Shown here piece by piece: positions 55,050 through 60,776 of a stretch of DNA of 60,776 bases. Each line of letters begins with the position of its first letter. Positions within the stretch are counted from its first letter, which is position 1. Position numbers and translations under genes: made by a program. This stretch comes from Kiritimatiellia bacterium (GTDB taxonomy: Bacteria; Verrucomicrobiota; Kiritimatiellia; UBA8416; JADHWI01), in contig JASLPY010000024.1 in NCBI GenBank assembly GCA_030744755.1, positions 1 through 60,776 on the forward strand, read 5' to 3'. The notes under the pieces were generated by a model. It was not told the DNA's origin and did no database searches. It was given only the letters and a program-made list of their open reading frames with translations.

Positions 55050-55795
55050 TCCGTCTCTCCCTGCCTGTTGATCAAGGCTGCGCTCACACCAGCACCGAAT
55101 CCGTTGTCGATGTTTACCACGGAGATTCCCGGTACGCAGGAGTTAAGCATCGCAAGCAGTGCCGCGATGCCGCTGAATCCCGTTCCGTATCCGACACTGG
55201 TCGGCACCGCGATAATCGGCTTGCCCACCAGACCGCCTACGACCGACGGGAGGGCACCTTCCATTCCGGCAACGACGACGATCGCACGCGCTGACCTGAG
55301 CAGGTCGAGATGTTTCATGAGCCTGTGCAGCCCGGCCACGCCTACATCGCATATTCGTTCTACACGTGCGCCAAGACGTTCGGCGGTAAGTGCGGCCTCC
55401 TCGGCCACGGGAAGATCAGACGTACCAGCGCAGACAACAGCGACAAAGCCCACTCCCGGAACACGATCGGTGACATCGACGGTAATAGAACGGGCGGCCT
55501 CATGATAGACGGCTGTCTCCAGCTGGTCCGTTACGGCCGCAGCCTGTTCAGGACTGATGCGCGTGGCAAAAACATCCTGGCCCGCCTTGATGAGTGCCTG
55601 CATGATCCCGATGATCTGCTCAGATGTCTTCCCCGGGCAGTAGATTACTTCAGGAAACCCTCTCCTATGCAGGCGATCGGTATCAACAGTCGCGTAATCC
55701 AGGACTTCAGACTTCGGGCCCAGCAACTTCGCCGCCTCGTCAACAGCCAGCTCACCCGCCTCTACCTTCTTCAGAATATGTTCAAGATCTTTCAT
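55046..55795 (-). CDS. larB: LarB, NPN cofactor biosynthesis carboxylase (PurE-like)
   Basis: 249 aa. The N-terminal half is family-specific (GFPEVIYCPGKTSEQI), the second half PurE-like (VAVVCAGTSDLPVAEEAALTAE and VVAGMEGALPSVVGGLVGKPIIAVPTSVGYG). It carboxylates and hydrolyses nicotinic acid adenine dinucleotide in cofactor synthesis. First gene of larBC, with repeats upstream. Ends overlapping larC. Confidence 0.95.
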   Translation of the reverse strand: MKDLEHILKKVEAGELAVDEAAKLLGPKSEVLDYATVDTDRLHRRGFPEVIYCPGKTSEQIIGIMQALIKAGQDVFATRISPEQAAAVTDQLETAVYHEAARSITVDVTDRVPGVGFVAVVCAGTSDLPVAEEAALTAERLGARVERICDVGVAGLHRLMKHLDLLRSARAIVVVAGMEGALPSVVGGLVGKPIIAVPTSVGYGTGFSGIAALLAMLNSCVPGISVVNIDNGFGAGVSAALINRQGETE

Positions 55796-55915
55796 AGTTC
55801 AATATCGTGAGAGAGCAAGACAGCCTAGTCAAGCAGGCATTGAGGGATTTGCGCTGCCGCGCAAATCCCTATGGTTGATGGTTAATGGTTGATGGGGATA
55901 AGAGAATGGGTTCTT

Positions 55916-55999
55916 CCGGTAGCTCCCGACTCCGATCGGGAGCATCCCCAGCCTTCTCGTCATATGGGGAATTCGCCCGATCGGAATCGGGCGCTACGC
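55916..55999 (-). repeat. Paired-hairpin repeat family, inverted copy
   Basis: GCTCCCGACTCCGATCGGGAGC first and GCCCGATCGGAATCGGGC about 30 nt later, the inverse order of the copies at 24916 and 43281. Within the 55796-56143 gap there are also ATGGTTGATGGTT tandem words at 55870-55896. No gene is in the gap. Confidence 0.75.
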
Positions 56000-56143
56000 T
56001 GGATACTTTCACTTTAAACAATCCATCTGAATCCTAACGGATTCAGCTACGGGAACGTCGCGTACGAATTCCCCGGTTGTGATGGACACACGCCCTACTC
56101 GTCACTATTCTTTTAATCTATCACCTGAAAGAAGACCGAAACC

Positions 56144-57364
56144 ATGGGAATACGTTTCAGAACGGGCAGGCGGCGCAGTAAGAGGAGTGGCAGTACTTCA
56201 CTCTCGAAGACTGCGCGGAAGGCTAACCCCCAGACGGTCGGCATGGTGGTAGGCGGCATTTTCGCGCTGGCCGGGGCTGGCTTTTCGCTTTTCTTCATTA
56301 TCCCTGCACTCAAGGTTCTCGATGCAAGAGGCTGGAACGAGGTCGAGTGCGTAATAGACTCCAGCCACGTCGAAAGCCACAGGAGCGATGACGGAACAAC
56401 CTACTCCGTGGAGATGACCTATCACTACGAAGTGGATGGACGCACGTATTCATCGGACCGGTACCAATTCATGGGTGGATCATCTAGTGGGCGTTCAGGA
56501 AAGGCCAAGATTGTAAAAGAATATCCTGAAGGATCAAAACGCTCTTGCTGGGTTAACCCCAAAAGCCCTCGCGATGCGGTAATACAACGCAGTTTTACTC
56601 CCATCTATTTCGTAATTCTCTTCCCGTTCGTTTTCGTGGCAGTCGGCCTCTCACTTTTCGCGACATCGCTCGGAAAGAAGCTGCGCAAAAAGAATGTCCC
56701 AGCGATGCCGGACTGGATGCCGGATTCCGCACTCGAGGCCATGGGGCGGCGCAGTGGTTCTGTCACACTGAAGTCCAAGGGCTCGCCGAAGGCCAAGTTC
56801 ATCGGCATGCTTATCTTCTGCCTGTTTTGGAACGGTGTCGTGACCGGCATGATCATAGCACTTGTGAAGAGCATAAAGTCCGGCCACACGGAATGGGGAC
56901 TCGTTTTATTCGCGGCTATTTTCGGAGCAGTCGGAATAGGGGTTTTCATCGGTCTTGTTCATTCGCTGTTGGCCCTCTTTAACGCGCGGCCAAAGATAAC
57001 CGTAAGCTCAAACGTCATACCGCTCGGCGACACCATCGATCTGAAATGGCAGATGATTGGAAACGCCAGAAAGATCTCCCGTCTTGCCATCAAGCTCGAA
57101 GGCCAGGAGTCGGCAACTTACAGGCGCGGCACCGATACCGTTACCGACACATCGACTTTCCGCTCAATTGAAATCATGTCGTCGGATGATTACAGGGATC
57201 TTCTTTCCGGAAACAAGGAACTCACTATCCCGGAAAACACGATGCATTCATTTTCCGCCAGCAACAACAAGATCACCTGGGCGATCAAGGTGACAGGAGA
57301 GATACCCCGATGGCCGGACATTGACGAGAGTTTTGAGATAATAGTACTGCCCATGAGAGCATAA
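56144..57364 (+). CDS. DUF3592 membrane protein with a C-terminal arrestin-like beta domain
   Basis: 406 aa. A basic N-terminal stretch precedes TM1 (about 35-60), then a DUF3592 beta domain with WNEVECVIDSSHVESH, TYSVEMTYHYEVDGRTY and YPEGSKRSCWVNPKSP, closed by TM2 (145-170). TM3 and TM4 (about 220-275) follow a charged loop. The last about 120 residues (ARPKITVSSNVIPLGDTIDL; TMHSFSASNNKITWAIKV) look like an arrestin-like sandwich. The ATG lacks a strong ribosome site. It probably heads a three-gene operon with the arrestin-like and ATPase genes. Confidence 0.78.
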   Translation: MGIRFRTGRRRSKRSGSTSLSKTARKANPQTVGMVVGGIFALAGAGFSLFFIIPALKVLDARGWNEVECVIDSSHVESHRSDDGTTYSVEMTYHYEVDGRTYSSDRYQFMGGSSSGRSGKAKIVKEYPEGSKRSCWVNPKSPRDAVIQRSFTPIYFVILFPFVFVAVGLSLFATSLGKKLRKKNVPAMPDWMPDSALEAMGRRSGSVTLKSKGSPKAKFIGMLIFCLFWNGVVTGMIIALVKSIKSGHTEWGLVLFAAIFGAVGIGVFIGLVHSLLALFNARPKITVSSNVIPLGDTIDLKWQMIGNARKISRLAIKLEGQESATYRRGTDTVTDTSTFRSIEIMSSDDYRDLLSGNKELTIPENTMHSFSASNNKITWAIKVTGEIPRWPDIDESFEIIVLPMRA

Positions 57365-57368
57365 TCTT

Positions 57369-57453
57369 GGGAGGGGCAGCGCCTGCCCGGCACCGTGCTT
57401 GCTCTGGTGCTGGGGCCTCGCTGCCCGCGGACGCCGAGGCCGGCGTCCCTCCC
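57369..57453 (+). repeat. 85-nt GGGAGGG...CCCTCCC element, second identical copy
   Basis: No mismatch was seen against 41925-42009. It starts 5 nt after the DUF3592 stop and ends 35 nt before the arrestin-like gene, in the same orientation relative to the downstream gene as the other full copy. Confidence 0.85.
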
Positions 57454-57487
57454 GTAGAAATGTAAGCAAAATGTCTCAAGGAGCAAA

Positions 57488-57943
57488 ATGAACAAAGTTA
57501 GCATAGAAATCGAAGGCGGCAGAACATCGTACGCGCCTGGAGAAGAGATCCGCGGTACGGCCACCTGGGAACTTGAGAAGGAACCCCGCAGCGTCGTCGT
57601 AAACCTGCTCTGGTACACGAGAGGCAAAGGCACACGCGATGCCGCGATAAGTGAAGGCGCTGAAGTAGAAAACCCCGACGCCGGCAACTCCTGCGACTTC
57701 TCCTTCGCGGCCCCCGCGGCACCATACAGTTTTTCCGGCCGCCTGGTATCACTGATCTGGGCGGTAGAACTCGTAACGGAAAAGCCGGGCAAGAACACGA
57801 GACAGGAGATCATGATCTCTCCGAAAGGCTCTGAGATTAAGATCTACGGTGGTGGCGAACCAAACGATGAACCTGTCGCAGAGGAATTGCCTGAAACCCT
57901 CGGTGACAGCCCCATGGGGCCGAATGCTTTCGACGACCTGTGA
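57488..57943 (+). CDS. Arrestin-like beta-sandwich protein
   Basis: 151 aa; AAGGAGCAAA precedes the start. The pattern IEIEGGRTSYAPGEEIRGTA, then SVVVNLLWYTRGKGTRD, APYSFSGRLVSLIWAVEL and QEIMISP fits the arrestin/SpoOM-like beta-sandwich fold, with the typical P-x-x-F-SG-x-x-x-S-x-x-W strand pair. No enzymatic motif is present. Its stop overlaps the GTG start of the ATPase (GTGA). Confidence 0.65.
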   Translation: MNKVSIEIEGGRTSYAPGEEIRGTATWELEKEPRSVVVNLLWYTRGKGTRDAAISEGAEVENPDAGNSCDFSFAAPAAPYSFSGRLVSLIWAVELVTEKPGKNTRQEIMISPKGSEIKIYGGGEPNDEPVAEELPETLGDSPMGPNAFDDL

Positions 57944-58515
57944 TCACTGCACGTAATAACCCGTTCCGCTCGGAACTAATGGACGCCCTGCCGTTCCAGC
58001 CGCTTGATACCAGTTGGCAGGACATTATGTCCCGGCTGGGGGCGCTGGATTATCGCGCCTCAATTGTTGGGCCACACGGCGCGGGCAAGACAACCCTTCT
58101 CGATCAGCTCGAACCCAGGCTTGCCGGCCGGGGCTTCGACATCAAGCACCTGCGCCTGGACACAACGACAACATCGTTCCCCCGCAGATTCATGCGCGAG
58201 TTCTTCGCCGACCTCAAAAGCAACAGCATGATACTCTTCGACGGCGCCGACCAGATGTCCCCGCGCGCCTGGCAACGGTTTTTGCCCCGGACGGAACCTT
58301 GTGCGGGTATCATAGTGACCTCGCACGTCACCGGCATGCTTCCCGCGCTAGTCGAGTGCAGGACAACAGCAGGTTTGCTGTTCGACCTTGCCCGCGAGCT
58401 GCAACACGACATCCCACGGAAACTTACAGACAGGCTCTTCGCCAAGCACAAGGGCAATATTCGCTTCGCCCTCCGCGAACTGTATGACCTTGCATCCCGG
58501 ACTCCAGCTCTGTAG
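57940..58515 (+). CDS. P-loop ATPase, GTG start coupled to the arrestin-like gene
   Basis: 191 aa from GTG at 57940, which overlaps the previous stop by 4 nt. Walker A GPHGAGKTT lies near residue 44, a Walker B-like MILFDGADQMS near 96, followed by IIVTSHVTGML. A short C-terminal alpha region resembles the lid of STAND/AAA+ ATPases. It lacks the ABC signature. The small size suggests a regulatory or loading role for the DUF3592/arrestin-like pair. Confidence 0.78.
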   Translation: MITARNNPFRSELMDALPFQPLDTSWQDIMSRLGALDYRASIVGPHGAGKTTLLDQLEPRLAGRGFDIKHLRLDTTTTSFPRRFMREFFADLKSNSMILFDGADQMSPRAWQRFLPRTEPCAGIIVTSHVTGMLPALVECRTTAGLLFDLARELQHDIPRKLTDRLFAKHKGNIRFALRELYDLASRTPAL

Positions 58516-58546
58516 CCGCGCCACAGGTCTTCGGGGAGTTCCACCG

Positions 58547-59695
58547 CTATGACTTCCGGTAGGCGGCAGGAGTCAAGCCGGTGAGGCGTTGGAAGACTAT
58601 GCGGAAGCGTTTGGGGCTGGCGAAACCGCAGGCGGCGGCGATGTCCTGCAGCTTCTGCTTCGGGTGCAGCACGAGGAGTTCCTTGGCCTTCTCCACACGT
58701 ACGCGGCAGATGTGCTGGTGCAGTGTACATCCCATCACGTTCTGAAAATTGGTCTCCAGCCAGCGGCGCGAAATCGGAACAACTTCCGTCAGCCGCTCGA
58801 CCCCGAACACTTCGTTTGCATGGTCGCGGATGTACTCGACAGCGGCTCGCACGTGTGCATTCTCGATGGCCAGGACGTCGGTCGAGCGGCGTTTGACGAT
58901 GCCCTTCGGCTGCAGAAGGACGTCACGTACCGGCGCCACTTTCCGCCCTGCCATCATGCGGTCGAGCAGGGCAGCCGCTTCGTAGCCCATTTCGTGGTCC
59001 GGACGTTCGATACTGCTCAAGGGCGGATCGCAGAATTCGCAAACCGGCTCGTTGTTGTCCACGCCGATAATCGCGACATCGTCGGGCACACGCAACCCGG
59101 CGGCATGGCAGGCCTCGAGCACCATGCGGGCACGCACGTCGTCACAGGCCATGATGCCCACCGGTGGCGTTAAACCGTTCACAAACTCCTCGAGCCGGGC
59201 GGTCGCCGTGTTCCAGGCCTTCCACGTGGCGGTAAAGCTGGGGGTCATGAACGTCGATACGGAAGCTTTCAGCGTGGCCGCTCGTTCACGGAATCCATGG
59301 CGTCGATTAGCGACGTCGTCCGCGCCGCGGCGTCCCACGAAGGCGAGGCGCCGGAAGCCGCAGTCGAGCAGATGCGCCGCCCCCATGCGTCCGATCTTTC
59401 TATTGTCCGTCAGCACGCGTGGCAGGGAGCCCTCTTCCAGGACGCCTGACACGCCGACCACAGGGATGCGGAGGCGGCTGACGATCTCTGCCTCCTGCCG
59501 CGTCTTTACACTGGCGATGGCACCGTCCCCCTTCCAGCGGCGAAGGTCGCGGAGGCTTCCCGAGAAGTTCTCCGGAACGGTCACGAGCGTCCAGTTGCCG
59601 TGGGATCGGGCGTAGTCCAAGATCCCGCGCAGCTCGGCTTCCGTGCCGAACCAACCCGGGGACATCAGCAGTGCCACCTGCTTGCGTTTCTTCAT
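58547..59695 (-). CDS. XylR-type AraC family transcriptional regulator with LacI-like sensor
   Basis: 382 aa from the ATG at 59695, with CGGAG about 8 nt upstream; the frame continues to 59938 only through the REP array. Residues 5-280 are a periplasmic-binding-protein-like domain (SPGWFGTEAELRGILDYAR; VGIMACDDVRARMVLEACHAAG; DVAIIGVDNNEPVCEFCDPPLSSI), as in LacI proteins and E. coli XylR. The C-terminal 100 residues are the AraC double HTH (ERLTEVVPISRRWLETNFQ; LQDIAAACGFASPKRFRIVFQ). It should sense a sugar and control nearby genes, but none of the neighbours is a clear sugar operon. Confidence 0.93.
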   Translation of the reverse strand: MKKRKQVALLMSPGWFGTEAELRGILDYARSHGNWTLVTVPENFSGSLRDLRRWKGDGAIASVKTRQEAEIVSRLRIPVVGVSGVLEEGSLPRVLTDNRKIGRMGAAHLLDCGFRRLAFVGRRGADDVANRRHGFRERAATLKASVSTFMTPSFTATWKAWNTATARLEEFVNGLTPPVGIMACDDVRARMVLEACHAAGLRVPDDVAIIGVDNNEPVCEFCDPPLSSIERPDHEMGYEAAALLDRMMAGRKVAPVRDVLLQPKGIVKRRSTDVLAIENAHVRAAVEYIRDHANEVFGVERLTEVVPISRRWLETNFQNVMGCTLHQHICRVRVEKAKELLVLHPKQKLQDIAAACGFASPKRFRIVFQRLTGLTPAAYRKS

Positions 59696-59814
59696 TCTGT
59701 TGCTCCGGCTTGTGTTCGCAAAAGGGCTCACGCCGACAAGAAACATCCCCTTGAGCGTAGCGCGATGCGGGTGGCAGGGCAAGATCCTTCCAGGAGACGC
59801 AAGAGTGTGCGAGG

Positions 59815-60020
59815 GGCCAGTTGGCACAACTGGCCATACAGTACGTCCAGTTGTGTCAACTGGACGCAGGCGCGGCAAACCTTGCGGGATTGGGGCCAGT
59901 TGGCACAACTGGCCATACAGTACGTCCAGTTGTGTCAACTGGACGCAGGCGGCAAACCTTGCGGGGTTGGGCCAGTTGGCACAACTGGCCTTACTGTACG
60001 TCCAGTTGTGTCAACTGGGC
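59815..60020. repeat. REP/BIME array upstream of the RAYT gene (three units)
   Basis: Units begin at 59815, 59894 and 59970, with period 76-79. Each has one palindrome with arms GGCCAGTT and AACTGGCC around GGCAC and a second with arms GTCCAGTTG and CAACTGGAC around TGT, separated by CATACAGTAC; the third unit has TTACTGTAC and one mismatch. A spacer with GGCAAACCTTGCGGG joins units. The first palindrome is at 59815-59835, 59894-59914 and 59970-59990. No spacers vary as in CRISPR. Inference: substrate of the adjacent RAYT. The 59696-60041 gap otherwise shows only the XylR ribosome site. Confidence 0.92.
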
Positions 60021-60041
60021 GCACATGCTACTGTTCCGCAG

Positions 60042-60689
60042 ATGGGGGCAGACGAAACACCAGCAACTTTGAGCTTCACGCGTCGAAACCTGCCGCACTG
60101 GCTGGTTGCGGATCGCACGTACTTCGTGACCATCAGGCTCGCAGGTACAATTCCCCGTGACGTTCTCAGATCTCTGGCGGCTGAGCGGGAGGGACTCGCC
60201 GAGACGCGCGCCGGGAAAGATGCACAACTGGATCTGCAGCGGAAGCAGTTCGTACGAATCGAGAAGATCCTCGACAGGCATCAGGGCGGCAGGGATTGGC
60301 TGACCAGGCCGCCGGTTGCCGCGGCGATCTTGGACGCGCTGCCCTGGCTTGAGGAACCGGATCGCGGGTGGGACATCTATGCCGCGACACTGATGAGTAC
60401 TCATGCTCACATCGTGATGCGCAACACGGTGGGCCGCACCGGGGAGCTGCTTCGGGATCTCGGGCAATTCAAGCGGCACACGGCTCGCATAAGCAACCAA
60501 CTTCTCAGGCGCACGGGTACCTTCTGGGCGCGAGAGGACTTCGACCACTGGTGCAGGACGGAGAGCAAGCTGCTCGGTGCCGTTCGCTATACAGCTAACA
60601 ATCCGGTTGATGCGGGGTTGTGCGCATGTTGGCATGATTGGCCGTGGACGCGTATCAAAGGCAGCTGGGTGGAAGCAGCCGGGCTCTAG
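60042..60689 (+). CDS. REP-associated tyrosine transposase (RAYT, TnpA_REP)
   Basis: 215 aa from the ATG at 60042, the first in frame after the REP array; no clear ribosome site. It begins RRNLPHWLVADRTYFVTIRLAG, a RAYT/Y1 transposase opening. The HUH motif is STHAHIVM, with H121 and H123, and the candidate catalytic tyrosine is Y183 in AVRYTANNPVDAGL. A charged helical insert lies between. Y1 transposases cut single-stranded hairpin DNA, and RAYTs act on REP sequences around them. It has REP units immediately on both sides, which supports a functional pairing. Confidence 0.92.
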   Translation: MGADETPATLSFTRRNLPHWLVADRTYFVTIRLAGTIPRDVLRSLAAEREGLAETRAGKDAQLDLQRKQFVRIEKILDRHQGGRDWLTRPPVAAAILDALPWLEEPDRGWDIYAATLMSTHAHIVMRNTVGRTGELLRDLGQFKRHTARISNQLLRRTGTFWAREDFDHWCRTESKLLGAVRYTANNPVDAGLCACWHDWPWTRIKGSWVEAAGL

Positions 60690-60700
60690 CTGCGGGGGAG

Positions 60701-60776
60701 GGCCAGTTGGCACAACTGGCCATACAGTACGTCCAGTTGTGTCAACTGGACGCAGGTTGCCAATCTTGCGGGATTG
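60701..60776. repeat. REP/BIME unit downstream of the RAYT gene
   Basis: Palindromes at 60701-60721 and 60731-60751 match those upstream. It runs into the window end with GCGGGATTG, which is where the next unit begins in the upstream array, so the array may continue outside. Confidence 0.9.

Noticed and set aside
57248..57479. Minus-strand frames rich in Arg and Ala downstream of the DUF3592 gene
   Set aside because: They are reading frames of the 85-nt repeat and antisense of the DUF3592 C-terminus.
57940..58515. ABC transporter ATPase
   Set aside because: Walker A is present, but there is no LSGGQ signature and the protein is only 191 aa.
59695..59938. Longer N-terminus for the XylR-type regulator
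   Set aside because: It would translate the REP array; the ATG at 59695 has a ribosome site and begins the sensor domain.
59815..60020. CRISPR array
   Set aside because: The units are joined by conserved spacers, are palindromic in two parts and flank a RAYT gene; there are no variable spacers and no cas genes.

Overview
The window reads as a chromosomal segment from an anaerobic or facultative member of the PVC superphylum, most like Kiritimatiellota, Lentisphaerota or a related verrucomicrobial lineage. The grounds are gene content, not a database match: a formylglycine-type sulfatase, a Tat-exported Gfo/Idh/MocA protein, several PQQ-like beta-propeller and FG-GAP secreted proteins, VIT/VWA proteins, a XylR-type regulator (LacI-like sensor plus AraC HTH), a bacterial PUR-domain protein, NfnAB (electron bifurcation, typical of anaerobes), and moderately GC-rich DNA whose intergenic gaps are full of short palindromic repeats. 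No rRNA, tRNA, CRISPR array, prophage or complete insertion sequence was recognised apart from a RAYT gene.

Layout. 1-5.9 kb (+): the 3' end of a uroporphyrinogen-decarboxylase-like gene, then a 1584-aa secreted protein with HEGHH metalloprotease, VWA and calcium-repeat modules (CLCA-like architecture). 6-16.6 kb (-): a same-strand run, read from 16600 down to 6000, of a membrane-anchored PQQ propeller, a 1230-aa Rph/PEP-utilising enzyme fused to a membrane module that looks like the EMC3/TMCO1 (DUF106) branch of the Oxa1 superfamily, a secreted beta-rich protein, an FG-GAP protein and a sulfatase. 17.3-22.4 kb: a Na+/Ca2+ exchanger-like protein, a Tat-exported oxidoreductase and a gingipain-like (C25) protein with a cell-wall-binding-like N-terminus. 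23-27.5 kb: comM, then nfnA-nfnB. 27.8-34.5 kb (+): an ARPP-1 lipoprotein, a VIT-VWA protein, Hsp20 and a HEAT-VWA protein. 34.5-41.6 kb (-): DUF1805, a YdjM-like protein, and an apparent operon of PUR protein, LolA-like protein, two CNNM/CorC-type proteins, a zinc-ribbon/OB membrane protein and a TctA/DUF112 permease. 42-50 kb: a secreted PQQ protein (+) and a complete yejABE-type peptide importer with two separate ATPases (-). 50.1-53.6 kb (+): dxs-tlyA-nadK. 53.9-55.8 kb (-): larB-larC. 56.1-58.5 kb (+): a DUF3592/arrestin-like/P-loop ATPase operon. 58.5-60.8 kb: a XylR-type regulator (-) and a RAYT transposase flanked by its REP/BIME array.

How it fits together. Much of the window is envelope-facing: proteins with signal peptides, adhesion-type domains, propellers, proteases, sulfatase, peptide import and cation transport. 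Housekeeping blocks (dxs-tlyA-nadK, comM, nfnAB, larBC) sit between. The most striking unit is the translationally coupled pair at 11259-16600, where a PQQ propeller membrane protein overlaps by 4 nt a phosphotransfer enzyme carrying an EMC3-like membrane module. In eukaryotes a PQQ propeller protein (EMC1) and EMC3 are partners in one insertase, so this bacterial pairing deserves structural checking.

At least five families of dispersed palindromic elements occupy the gaps, including two 85-nt copies that are identical by eye about 15 kb apart and a GC-rich element with near-perfect 24-bp terminal inverted repeats. Product names rest on motif recognition by reading; no searches or structure predictions were run.
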